DNA of 64,000 bases from Ascaris suum (taxonomy: Eukaryota; Nematoda; Chromadorea; Rhabditida; Ascarididae). Below are positions 49,404 through 62,925 of this stretch, piece after piece. Under the pieces are notes generated by a model. That model was not told the origin of the DNA and searched no databases. It saw only the letters and a program-made list of their open reading frames with translations. The position numbers and the translations under genes were made by a program. The stretch's first letter is position 1. Each line of letters opens with the position of its first letter. The stretch spans positions 10,788,065-10,852,064 of the forward strand of contig CM024171.1 of assembly GCA_013433145.1 (NCBI GenBank), written 5' to 3'.

Positions 49404-52139
49404 GCTATGTAATTCTCGTAGTGATTCTTAAATTGCATTACATTTAGCTTATATCTGTTATCAAGTGTAGTTACATTAATTATAGTTATGTTTTCAAGTA
49501 AAAGAAATTCAAGAACAGAAATTTCATTCAATGATTAGCACACAAGCTGCAAGAAGATGCTTATACTAGAAATATGAAGAAGAATGACTATCGGCACTTT
49601 TTTCCTTCACAAAGACAAAGAGGCAGTAAATTTTCGACCCTCATTGGTTGATCCTGCTTCCCGAAGTTCACCTTATTGAAGAGTGGGTTGTTTCAATGAG
49701 TAATTGATTCCTTTTTGAAATCATCATTATTGATTCTTATCAATGATAGAATATGTAAATATGGTGTTGATGATGATTGATAGAAGGAACAAAGGGAAAT
49801 GATTGCGTGTTGTGAGCAAACGTCGAAAATCGATGCGTTGCTTCATCGTTTCGCACATGAAATAGCCATCTCTTGCATGGCGTGGCACATCACTCTCTGA
49901 AATGTACGCCCCATCTAAGCCACATCCACCCACTCTTAGCATTTGTGTGCCTTGCTAATGTGCCCAATTCCACTTTTTTTGCCTTATGCTTCCCACGCCC
50001 TCCGCTCATCCTCTCCCGTCACCCTTCCTTCCCTCCACCCCCCTCCCCCTCCTTCAACCGAAAATTCTCTTCCATAAAATTAGTTATTTTAACTCATTTT
50101 CCTTCCCGAAAAAACGTTTCGTTTCTACGCCATTATTGCGCACCTTAACCTGTTTGCGTTTGCGAAGCTTCTTGCGACAATATCATGTCTGCTTCCATGC
50201 ATGAGCATATGTTTTTTTTCGGTGATTTCGACTCAAAATCCACGGAAGGTAGAGTTGAGGAATTTGATGGATATAATGTGCACCATAAGGTGACATCTCA
50301 TGTCACCTCCACTATGAGCTGCCTGATCAATGTCGAAAGTTATGAAAAACTAGATGTCAAAAATTTGCACACATTTTCTGGCCCAGCTAAGCTCCATTTT
50401 CCAATCTGATTAAAAAAAAAAAAAAAAAGAAAATTAAGTCTTCGTTGAAAGAGTTATGAGAGAAGCTATATACCAATTGAAATATGAATGCCCTACTCCG
50501 CATGTTCTATTCTTTATTGATAACTTGTGGTTAGATGAACGGAATGCTAAAGCACATATCGTACCAGCCAACTGGCACATTTCTCCATTCATTTTTATCT
50601 AATTCTCCGTTAATTTTCGCCCTCATGTTTGGTCGAAGAATTTCTTTGTCGTTTTTTTGATCATTGCAAACGATTGCCTAAGTATATAAAGCAATTTGCT
50701 ATCCGCATAGATCTGTTGAATATTACTACTTGTGCATTTTGAAGTTGTATTTGATGTGACGATTTTGTTTTTCTTATGGACGCAAAATAAAAATATCCAT
50801 TATTTCCGGTTATGGGCAATCATTTTTACGGTTGTTTGGTCTTTTGTGTATAATTTTAATGATCACCTAAGTAGAAACGATTTAATTTAGAGTTCATTGC
50901 AATATTAACGCCAAAAACTTATTTCCTATCCTTTTTTCTCTTATATTTTGAGGAATTTTTTTCATCTAATTGCCATTTCATTTTATGGGATTTTGTTTAT
51001 GAGTTCTTTTAATGGCATCATTTTTGCATCCAATAAAAATGCTGGTAAAGGCGCATTACTGTTCATATCTTTTCGGTCTCACCACGAATGACCTTCGTTG
51101 ACTTTGACTCGTTATTACATTCTTTCTCTCTTGCGTCACAAATTGTATCATATATCGTTGACATAATCGAAAAGCGATTACTCGCAGTCTTTACGTAGCA
51201 ATGACAGGATGGGCCGACCAAAGCTGCAGGTATGATAAGAATCATCAAGCTTTATCTCTGTTAAAAGTGAAGAGTTGAAGCTCTCAGATAAGCTCAAACA
51301 GATAACACCTAGTTCTCTTCTTGGTACATTGTGTTAGACCGAAGTTTTCACTAGTAAGTAGTAATTACTTCGCAATTTGTTCTTCAATTTTCGCTGTGAT
51401 TTTATTTATTACCTCCTCGGAGATTGCATTACCTCCTTTCGTGCGCTTCTTGCAAGAAGCCTATTAAGGCGACATCGTCTCTGTACGCGTACGCCATAAA
51501 GCCGTCTGTAGTGGTGTTTGTTTGTGTCAATCCATCTCTATAACAGCTCCAATTCATAACCTTTAAGACAGGTAAATGTTATTCGTCGATTTTCCCTAAT
51601 ACTCACCTGTTTCATGATGTATCGATAGTCGATCGTCATAGTGATTGCGAATCAGTTCAATCACGCCGAGAGAATATGTCTGCAGTCATGCAGTAGGATA
51701 GCATACGGTGCATTGTTTCACTGTTGCTATGTGCATCTTAAAATTCCCAAAGCGAATGCTAACGTCATACATGTGCGTTTATCTTCATACGTGTCTGTTT
51801 GTTTGCCGAACGGTCTCAAGTCAGAAAGCACTAGAACTTGATGGCAAAAGACGGTTGGGTATGATGAAAGCTTTAAGGTGGTCTCCCGTATTAGCGTTGA
51901 AATTGATCTGTTGGCTTCGTAAGGAGCTATTGACACTTCGCAAGAAAACAATTCACATGCAGTGACAGCCGATCATATTATCATTTCACGTTGTTCGGGT
52001 CGCAATATACCAGTCTTTTATAGAAGATTTGAACATTTGGGTCACTTAAAATATGGTTGCATTATTTGTGCAGGTTTTTCTCTCTTTTTTTGGTAATTTA
52101 TATAGCTGAGTGTGCCAAATCGAAAAAGCACATATCGTG

Positions 52140-52212
52140 CCAATTCGTCTAGTACTCTGCATCTAGTGAATATTTCCCACGTTCACTAGATGCAGAGTAC
52201 TAGACGAATTGG
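52140..52212. repeat. Foldback: perfect 31-bp inverted repeat, 11-nt loop
   Basis: The left arm 52140-52170 (starting CCAATTCGTCTAGTACTC) is the exact reverse complement of the right arm 52182-52212. The spacer is 52171-52181. Thirty-one paired bases without a mismatch imply recent origin, gene conversion or selection. No coding frame and no known RNA family was recognised. Confidence 0.95.
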
Positions 52213-52499
52213 TAACTGATTTCCACCGGTTATAATATCTTCTCCTTTGCAACACTTTCAAAAAAAGCACGCTAGTGTTTGGGCGGAAGAATTAGAGAAA
52301 GAATTGGTTGCATGTGAAGGAAGAATTGAGAGGTCATACTTATCCATGCTTACATAAACGCCTAAACGATTTTTGCATCATCGCATTTCCTTTTTTTTTT
52401 CATCGAACGGAATCGACTGCACAACAAAAGCTTCGTATATTTGCACAAAAGATGGCTCATAAAATCGTCGTAGTTGTCGAGTTTTTATTGGTCGTATTC

Positions 52500-54560
52500 T
52501 GTTGACTGTGAAAGCTGTTCACAGTGGCCAGTTTCGCTTGTTCTAGTGTGAACTAGTGTTGCGCTCGAGGATCCCGGAAAAACACTCAGTGACCTCCATA
52601 TCCATTCAAGATCCTCAGAGTTGTGCGACGCCGAACTTCCTCGTAGGCCACTAATTCTCTATGGCCAGGACTTGGAAGCTTTCAAACACCGGTGCGGCCG
52701 GAATTCCTGTCAGGATCCCCAAGTTACGGAGGTCCCGAAACTAAAAATTTATTCAATTTCTTGAGTTCGTGAGAAAATTTCTTCCTCTGCTGTGAAGTAG
52801 GCGCAGTGCGCTAAGAGGTAGCAACTAAAACTAGGATTATTTGACGTAATGAAAGGTACGGCTTGAGAGTTTGGATTAAAACCTGAACATAGGTGCGGTC
52901 TACTCGGACAGTAGGCAGTAAAGTGATTTTCTTTTTTTTTAAACACGCAAATCAAAGCTGGAAGGGTGACAGCTGAAACATAGGGCAGAGGCAACGATTG
53001 AAAAATTTTCCAACACCTCTTCATTGCCAGGGAACGTTATGGCATAAAGCTTACAACATGGTTTCCGTTAAGCTCACGGCAGAGCGCTTTCCGTAACTCA
53101 ACGAAGTCAGGACTTCTCGTATTTTCCATAATAAAACGTCCTTGTTCACCAGATGCAAACTGCGTTCCAAAAAGATCGTGACGATTTGCATTTGGATCTG
53201 GTTAATCAAGGGTTGTGGACTGAACTGCCTTCAAGGCTGTAGCGGAACGTTGAGCCATCGTGAAAACGGATTTGGTGGCGACCACTGAAACTTTTTTTCT
53301 ATCAAGGCTGCTCGGCGTTCACCGAATATCCGAGCTTGCTTGTATACGATAAAGCGATAGCTGGTGTTCAATTGTGTGTAGGTGATGTGCGAGTGAATAT
53401 CAGGTGTAATTACTTTATTGTCATTAGGTGCAGTGATTGGCCGATCAGCCAATAAGCGGGCCAAAATCCTCCGTAGAAGTTTGTCAAAAATGATCGCTCA
53501 GGCAACAACCACTGCACCGTGCTGATGAATGGTTGCCAATTCTAGCCATTCATCTGTAACCTGAAGTCCCACCAGTCATTCCATGACCCACGAGTTCCGG
53601 AAAGCCTGTAATCTTGTTCGAGAGTTTCCAACGGCAGCAAACAAAAAATCGCCCAGGAACGTTGCACTTCGCATGGCTATTTTAACTATTCGGGCAGTGA
53701 AAAGTGCTTCAATGTTCCATCTTTTAGATTTCAGAAATTTCCCTCAATAGTGTCAGGGGTTCATGGCATACGCCAGGATTGCCATTCCTTGCATCTGCCA
53801 CTGGATTTGTTGCTCACTTACAGTAATATTTCTAACGTATTTTCTTTGTAAGATCTATTTGCATTTAGTAAGCGATGAATCGTTTGCTCGGATGGAGAAT
53901 AAAGGAAGCACTCACCCATAAGGGAATCGAAATTATTCTTGGCGGACCCTCTTTGATCTCAGCAACAAAGGCGTTCACTTGTGCAGATGCTTGCCTTTTC
54001 GCTTTATCGTTGCATCGTAGTAAAGAATCGGCTCGAATATATGACCGGAGAGCGTAGGTCTAATTGATGAGCGACTCCTGTAATCTTTTCTATCTGATGT
54101 TTGACTGCAGCTCAAATTTTTTCCGGAAGAAGTGCTGTTTCGGATCCTTGATACCAGCGGACTCATCGGATCCCGTGCTTGAGGTGGTTGGGAGGGGGGG
54201 GGGTGCTATTATGTTCCGTGAAATGTTAAGGAATTCATGGAAAGGTTAATGTTCTGTACTGTCGGCCAGGTTTCAGGAGGGATACCGTTTCCCTATCAAA
54301 TTTTCGGAAGTGCTACCAAAATAGCTGTAAGTTATGCCACTATGACAGACCAGGATTGCGTCTGTGGGGCTAGAGGCCACAGGGGCGCTATATATATAAA
54401 TATCCGAAATCGTTTTTCCGCTATCTTTTTCATCATAGTTGTGATTTATTGTACCGATACTGCAATGTTGCTTGCATAGGTTCAGAGGTAGAATCTCCTC
54501 CCGGAACCTCCTCCCCTCTCCCTCCACCCCCCTCTTGCTCACCCTCTCCCTTCCGTTTCA
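52500..54560. other. GC-richer block, possible decayed mobile element
   Basis: Composition is more balanced than in neighbouring DNA. Frames such as - strand 53464-53231 (ITPDIHSHITYTQLNTSYRF) and + strand 53875-54057 read like degraded protein, with stops in all frames. No family motif was identified. A 10-G tract lies at 54194-54203. An old transposon is the best guess, not demonstrated. Confidence 0.3.
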
Positions 54561-57549
54561 GAAGTGCTTCTTAACAAATACTTAGGAAATCCATGCAAAT
54601 ATGGATGTTTTATATTGTAAGAAAACTCTCTTTATGCAAATTTCAATAATTGCAATACCTCGTTAGTTAAGAGCGTCGGTTCAGATCTGGTGATGCTTGT
54701 AGTGACGTATGCAGATTTTTTTTTCGCTTTTCTTTTAAAACTGTTCATAAGATTATGATAAACAACATTGTTGGGAGGCTATTTTGCATTATTCGCGCCT
54801 TGTAACCCATCTTTAAGTTTAGAGTGAGGGCATTGATGGTATGACCGGTTGGGTGCTTTACGTTTAAAATTGGTCAGTTAATGCTTCTTGCAGCGGTGGT
54901 CATTTTCCTTTGTTGTCCACTTCGCTGCCAACTGTGCGGTCGTTGGAATTGCTCGAATGAGTTTGCTCGCCAATAGTCATCTTCAGCGTTTATCGGCATC
55001 ACTTAACAGTTTTTGAAGGTGTTCGCTGAACGAGAATATTGCACTTGATTTGTGTGAATGAAGAGCTCTTTCTCTGGAGCTACCTGAGAACGAGTCTCAT
55101 ATCCACAAACAGTGTTGGCTTGTTTCACCCATCATCTCATCTGTCCAGGAGGGGCTTGTTCAAACAACGGTAATATAACGCGGAGGAACGGACAGTTTGC
55201 GTTCTCTGAACTGTGGTGGAACTCCTCTAGACGTCATTTTAGATCGTAGTGGTACTTTGTGATGTCACGACACGGGGCGGTTGTATTTCTGGACATCGTG
55301 GTGGATCGCAATGATTCCTGAGTCGTAGTGAGTCATGATGGTTTTGAATGTCACCGGGGATTGTTACGCCTCTACGCATTGTGATGGTGTGCCTATGGAT
55401 TTGATGGTGGTTCGTCACGGTTTCTCTGAATGGCATGGTGAATGTGATTATACAACAGAGTTCATCCGCAGCTTCACACAAAAGCCACTGTATACATAGT
55501 GCTCTCAGTGGCTGAATTTTACGTGTTAGGATTGAACAGTTGAGAGCTACAACAATCTTTTTCTAGCGTTGAAATAGTTGTTTTTGAGAGTCGCTCGACG
55601 TAATGCTGTGTAGTACATCGCACCACCTATACCGCTATATTCTGCCAATATAGGGGATTATTATTAATATTATTCAATTTTTGGGTTCATTACATATAAA
55701 GAGTGAAGTACCTCTTGACAATGGGAAATAGTTTTAAGTACTAAAAGTATGGAGTCACTACGTTTATGCCAAAGTCATCGATTCAGAATGAACACTACTT
55801 GAGGCAGCTGACGCTCATTTCTCATCATTGCAGGTGTGTGTGTATAGTTATTTAACGTCGTCGTACGTTATATGTTCCATTCGCGTTTACTCTCTTTTTT
55901 CTACTTTATTTTGAGTTATTAACAATTCTCGACATCTTTTATCCTCTTCCCTTTAATGTTTTATTTCGTTTTATTTTGAATTTTAATTTGCGATCATATA
56001 TACTATCGATTATATTATTCACAAAAATGCAAAATTTCAATGCAAATAACGACTCTTTGAATAAATCTTTTTTTTTTTGCTTTCAAAGCATTTTGAATTT
56101 CGATGAAAGCAGCAACGATATGCGTTGTAATGAGATACTTTTCATACCTATAAAATATTGTTAATATCCGCTTAGCAATTATGAGGTAATTTTATTGTAT
56201 TCGTTGAAAGGAAAACTATTAATTTATGCTCTTTTTTAATAATTATTCAATGAGATAATACTCATTCATAGTACAAGTAATTAGAATTATTAATATATTG
56301 AATGAGATTATTGATCTCTCATTAATGCATAATTATAAATAAGTGAATTAATCGCTAGATAATATACACTGAAGCATTAAAGTCATTTCTAGTGTAATAA
56401 TCGCTATTCTTTTAATTCCGGCAGAAGGCCATCAACTTGCTTTTAAATAATCAAAGAGTGTTTTTTTTAATTAATACCGCATTCTGAAAATGATGCATTC
56501 AGGGTTACGCTCTCTATAGCGGTTTTACTTTCGACAGAAGCGAGGGGATGGAGGGAACATCTCATGGGATTCTGTGATATCCTATGATGCAATATCTTTC
56601 TGAGAAGAATCGAATGGAAAGTTCCCACTTTCTCGAGCAAAATATGAAACCGCTCAATCGCTCACTGCACTGAATACTTCACAATAGATACCCGTTCTTA
56701 AGCCAAGGGATCATCAATGAAAATTTTCCATATTTAATAAAAATATCGGGTGGCATCAAAGCTAGAAGTACTTATAGCAGTAAATTACAAATTTGTTGCT
56801 CAGATGAAGCTATCAATTGCTCTTAGCACTATCATCTCGTTCGATAGGGACCCGATTTGATGCTGATCGCTGCTGATTGGTTCGTTAATGAAATGTAGAC
56901 GGATTTTTGCATCAAATAAATGAGCATTTTGTTTTTCTATGTGATCTTCGATAGGCTTTTTCATACACTTATAGCAAGTTAACATTCCATGTTTACCCCC
57001 TTAGTTAGGGTAGTTTCATCGCTTTCCCACTTTGCTGCTTCCTCTCTTGCTTGTCTCTTCCCAGAGATTTATTAGGTACGCAATACTCTTCCAAATAGGT
57101 AATCTCATTTCATGATAGCATTGATATCAATGATTAATTCATTTTCATTATTTCGCCATTAAAGTCGAATCACTGTGTGGTTGATAATACACTCATCTGA
57201 TCAACAAGTGACTAGTGGGTGTCGACCGGAAAATGTTGTTGAGCGACGAAAACGAAACATACACGTAAATAGCGAATAACTTGACATTTCAGTATTCAAC
57301 ACGCATCTCATGAATATGTGAGTGTGCTTGCTCATCTTGCACTCATCATTTACGCTTTCCCACTTGAAATACCTTCTAGTAAAATTTACTTTTGATTACT
57401 TATTATACAGTTAATATTAAGTAATGAGTTTAAAGTTTGATTTTGGAGTGATTGTGCGTTGATAAGTTGCCTCTATTGATAGCATCTAACACTTGACTTT
57501 GATGATAAGTCAACTTATCAGTTTTTCATATTAAATCAATAGCAAGCGG

Positions 57550-57712
57550 TTGTGCTGACATGTTCCTGACATCGTGCTCGTACTGACATATTTCCGACCT
57601 CTTGCTTGTGCTGACATGTTTTCGACATCGTACTTGTAATGAAATGCCATCTGACATTGTGCACATGCTGACGTGCTTCTAGCATCATGATCGTGCTGCG
57701 ATGCTTCTAACT
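57550..57712. repeat. Minisatellite, 28-bp unit, about 5.5 diverged copies
   Basis: Copies begin CTGACAT or a close variant at 57555, 57583, 57611, 57639, 57668 and 57696, so the period is 28 bp (one step of 29). Each unit contains a second ACATCGTGCT-like segment. Copies have diverged, which suggests age. No open frame runs through it. Confidence 0.85.
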
Positions 57713-60700
57713 ATATGACGACGTGACATACTAAATCAAACGCAACATGAGCTTGTAACGTTGCAGTTTTGATTTGATGACTATTAATTTTGCAATGTCG
57801 TTGAAAATTAATATAGTTCGGCAAGAGTTACTAATCAGCACTTTTGAATATAGTGGCACAATAATGGTGAATTTGTGAGTTCGAAAAGAAGGTAATTTTT
57901 GTTGTGATATCAATGCTGGTCGTTTTTGTGCTCTTGCTGCAGTTTTTTTTTTTTTTTGGATCTGATACGATATACATCTGAAGTATTTAATCTCTCTGTC
58001 GGCAGTAACGTTTTGTATTGTTATATCGTTGAGTAAATTTTAATATTTGCATAAAAAGTTCAGATATTTGGATTAAAAGCTTTGGTATTTGCACGGCACT
58101 AACGCATCCTCCAATTGGTCTTCCCTAAACCATGTTAGACTGCTATGTATAATCGGATCTTCGATTGTTCTGATGGTACCCACATATGCCGGCAACAAAG
58201 AATTCCGTAATTTATGTCTGGAACTTTGTTTAGTGCGGAAATTTTTGAATTTCATTTCAATGCATCTCTCGAAATCTTCATTTTTTGGCTTTTTTATTCA
58301 TAGGATTGTACATATTTTTCGTGTTTTTTATACATCATTTTCCAAATCGATATGTTATCTATCAGAGAAGATGCAATTTTTCCTCGATGTTGAAGTCATC
58401 GGTGTGAATTCCATCACGATACCTCTACATCTACGTGGTATTTAGTTCATCTAAAGTACATCCAACATATCAGTGCTATTAATCGAAATTGCGTTATACA
58501 ATCGTGGCAACAAACTTTTTTAAAATTTTTCTGCAAAGTGCCGTCAATATTGATTAAGGATTATTGAGCTAGCAGTCATAATAAAAACCTCACCAATTTT
58601 ACCGCTAACAAACGATTGCACTCATCATTAATCATCACTGAGTTCAATCGATCGAATCAGTCGATCGGCCGATTGCAGTGAACCGATCATTGCTTCACAC
58701 ATCTCCAAGTGCGAATAAGCGTATGTATTTCGATGCTGTCAGCTGGACGAAAAGTTTCTAATTGAAGTGTATATTGAATGATTATTATAATTCTTATTGA
58801 TTAAGGATAAGATAAGTGTTCATTTATCATTTTATCAGGAAGTGATAAGCGGAAATATTTACACACCTTTCGTAGTTGTGTTATCAATATTGCTCAGAAG
58901 CGTTTCTTCCGCTTGTGATGAAATTACAGCATACATTAGTAATGATGCACTCATGAGCCATATTTAGCATTAATGTTTTCAGTAGTAATACTTAATTGTT
59001 ATTGATTGAGAGAGATAATTGAAAATTTTAAATGCGAATGAGTTACTAGAAGACAATTTTATTGAATGAAAGAAGTCAAATCGAGGGGGGGGGGTTTGTT
59101 TTTTTGTTTTTATGTTTTCTTTGATTCTGTTGGAATAAATTATTATTTTCAGTGCTGAAAAATTCGAAAATGTTTCTTGTTAACAGTTGATTTAAATTTC
59201 TTGCTCTAATGTTATTTATTGCTAAATTGTGGATTTCATATATTACCTCTAAATGCTCTTCCGTTATGAATTTCGATTATTGAATTACAAATTGCGATCA
59301 AGCCATTGACGTTTTATTACGTTTGCCGCTTGTTCGATGTCCTAATCTATGACATCGTTTTTATCTTCTTTACTTGAAGAATATTACGATAATATCACTC
59401 ATATGAGGTGTGCGATTGATTAACGAAGTCCTAAATCAATAGAAATGATTGTGCTCGTGAAGGACGGATGTTCGTATAGCATTGCTGCTAGAGAGCGGAG
59501 GAGGGTAGCTAACCGTAGTATATATAAGTTGAACTTGGAGCATAATATTTGTCAACTTTTATTGCATTTTAATGAAACATTGCCAATTGAGAAGCATTGC
59601 AATGAGGCAATTTGCAACTCGAGTAGTGCAATGAAGAAAAACCTATCTTTTTATGTTTGTTCGTTGTTGAAATTTGCAAATTGCACTGTGGAAAACACAT
59701 TATGGACCGGTTGTGTGGATGAAACAAACGAAAGAAGCGCTCAACACACATCATCGCGCATCATCGCTGTTTTAAAGGCGATTGCCACTCTTTGTGACAT
59801 GCATCATCGGTCGTCGATGTATATTGGGAGTCCATTTTGTTCTACCTCTTGCCAATGAAATAGCTGTTATTTCGAAAGATTCTCTCTCTTTTTTGAAATC
59901 TTGGGAGATCCAAGAATCCTGGGATTCATTGAGGATATCCAATAGGAAGTAAATCGTCTTCACTCAATTAAGACCTGAATATTCTATTCCAAATCGGAGT
60001 GGCAATTTGAGGCTATAGAAATGGAATAGAATATTTCTCTCTTTAGAAGAGGCAACAATCGTCATGCATTTGTGGTCGATATATTTGAAAAAATTACGTA
60101 TATTAACTTGTGTTGTATAATGCTGAATAGCAAACGGTGGTCTCAAGAGTTTCATTTTCCCACTGTCTAGAACGTTGATTTGCACCTCGTGTTTATTATG
60201 TAACAATTTATGGGAATCGCACAAATTTGTGTTCATAGAAATAAGTGAGCGATCATTTGACAGCTTTTTAAAATATGCAAATTTGTTACCTGAACAGGTG
60301 GTAAAGTCTTCATGATTGCCGAATGAAGCATTATTGAGTTCGGTTGCTAAGGCAATTTGAACAATTCGACTGTTTGAGTATTAATTCAACATATGAGTGA
60401 TTAATTACTCAGCAGATCCTTCGATATAAAGCTCACTTATTACATAGCACAAAATGAACATTGAATGGGCTCCATATGCGATTGGAAGCAAGGAATTTTT
60501 TCGTTTATGAAAGCAGTTGGGAAAACACGCCAGAGGTGCACCTACGATATGCGCTTTTTACATTCCGCATTCTGTGCTGTCAATTTATAATAGAAAGTAG
60601 AAATATATCATGAAGTCTGAATCAGTAAGCAATATATATTAATTTAGAGCACATTTAAGTGTGTGCGAAATTCTTTCTAACTGATGGGTCACTTTATATT

Positions 60701-62865
60701 TTGATTCAAAAAGCGATCTCATGATGTGCATTATGTCAATTCAATTTCATAACTCTCGCTTCAGTGATACTGGAGTCGGAAATTCCCAACAGACAAACGC
60801 ACAAACACCCATAAGCATAGCGCATATAAGTACACACACAGACAGACGGATATGACATCACCATAGTATACATTGAAATGCAAATTTATAAATGCGCACG
60901 AAAATATTATAGGTAAATGAGAGGAACCCAGAGCTAGAACTTTTATTAGAATAAGCCTGAAATTTTGCTAGTCTTTGAATATTTTGGTTCTATTTGAAAA
61001 AATTCGCTCCATTTTCACTCGCTAAAAATATCACACAAATCGAGTCTAACTTTATACTTCATTCACGCTTACTAAAAATCGTTTCTATATTTAACTGTAA
61101 TTGATGGAAGTTGGCACTTTATAAGCGATTCGATTCAAAGGCTATTCGTAATAATAATTTAAGCGATGACAATCGAAATGCCAACAACTCTTATATTCCT
61201 AGGATATAAAATATGATGTGGGCGATGGAGATGGGTAAATAAGAGTTCCAGAGGAGAGCTGGCATGATATGAGATTTTTCTACTTCCACTCATTAGAACT
61301 AATACTTCCATGAAATGTGAACAAATAATAAAACATGGAATTAGATGCATTTAATTATGTGTAACTTCTTTAGAAACCAATAAATGCAATGAGGAGTCTC
61401 GTTTAGTTCTAGTGTCATACGTTACGAGTTAAAATTATTGCAGAGATATTTTGCGATTTGATGACATCCCTTCAATCGCCTTCTAAAATTCCGCGTTTTT
61501 TATTGTCAGGATTTCGCACTTGTTGCATCGCTTATTGGAACTGCAGATGATGGATATCACCGTGAAAAATCCGCTCTTAGCGAGTACTAATCTAACTGAA
61601 CGCATACGTATTGTTTGCAGTTGGATATGATTTGAAACGCCTAGTTTTCCTCATCAACCCTAAACGCCCCACAGGTTTCCTTCATTGGTCCCTTCCTATC
61701 TCCCTCCTTTTCCCTCTCATGCTTCCCATCTGTCCTTAATGTCCTCTTTTTCACTTCTATCTCACACGTTTTCTTAACTTCAACTCGATTTAACCTTGTA
61801 TTCCATCGCCAAAAGTTATCTTCATTGCACTGTTTTAAGGAGAAAATTGCAGACAGCATGGCTTATAAACAAAGCCGTCTGTAAATAGGACAGTGCAAGT
61901 GATATTTTTTGTGCCAGCACTCATTGAGTGGCATCTCTACGTCGTAGTATGTTTACATTCGCTGCTCTACAGACATTCAGTTCACTTGTCGTAATGCTTT
62001 CTGCTTTTCTCTCTATTTTAGGTGATAGAGGTGATTTAAAGCATTTTGCATTTTTCTGTTTCGGATCACTGATTGTCTGACTACTTTCCGGTTTATTGAT
62101 TTTACGTATCATGACTGTGATTGTTAATTGGTCCGTGTTAAGTATCCAAATAAAAATATAAATACTGATAAGCTGCAGAGGGTCATAGTGAACGAATTTT
62201 GTTGAGCGGAGAAAGGAGACTCGATATAGTAACAGCTAAGCCTTAAAATTCGATTTCGATGCCTAATATTGAAATCTACCCTACAATCAGGGACAGTTTT
62301 CGTGCTTTTGTGTGCACTAACTCAACCAGCGAGCCGCGTGGGCCTTGTTGGCAAGCCATTCATCTCATCTTATGTGTCTGCAACTTGATTTTTTTCATGA
62401 AATTAGAGCGACCTCCTTCGTTGATAGGGACGCATGGACTGAAAGAATCTTATGGATCCTCCAAGAGGGAACAAAGAAGAAGAGGTTGTTTCGGTTCTAG
62501 GGGGGTTCTTATAGCCATCAGACCGCTAGTTCCCCAATCACACTCAATCAAGTTTCCGCTCCAAAAGCATAAAATCTAAGAGCCGTAAACGAAATTATCT
62601 ATTGGCATGGGGGACTTGCAAAATTTCAATCGCTTTGTTAACAGGACTGATTTCAACTGCAAAATTGCTAATATTCGAGCGTTCAAAGTTAATTATTGTG
62701 AATCCTTACTGCAAAATATGACCGAAATGACCATCTCTCTACTCTCAAATTTTCATCATCAGCTATCGCTTAGGCTTAGCAGTAAATTGCGACAGTCGAT
62801 CAGTGTCTTCGTCAAGCACCCAACATAGCCAAATCGCAGGTTAGAAAAAAAACCGGACGAGAGAT

Positions 62866-62925
62866 TGTACCGGTCATTACCGGTCTTTCTCAAGCACCCA
62901 AAAACACGGACACTACCGGTCATTT
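62866..62925. repeat. Clustered ACCGGTCATT and CAAGCACCCAA repeats
   Basis: ACCGGTCATT occurs twice within about 55 bases, with an ACCGGTCTTT variant just after the first copy. TCAAGCACCCAA occurs at about 62813 and again at about 62890, flanking the cluster. It may be a small duplicated segment. Confidence 0.6.

Noticed and set aside
55239..55481. His/Thr-rich - strand ORF and GTGGT/ATGGT-rich DNA
   Set aside because: Looks like degenerate simple repeat; no fixed period could be established by eye.
58089..58445. 118-codon + strand ORF
   Set aside because: Low-complexity hydrophobic content, no recognised domain; the opposite strand frame is equally open.
59445..59858. 137-codon + strand ORF
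   Set aside because: Longest free-standing frame in the right half, but one frame of this length is about what chance allows in 64 kb of AT-rich DNA. It has no domain, signal peptide or splice context.
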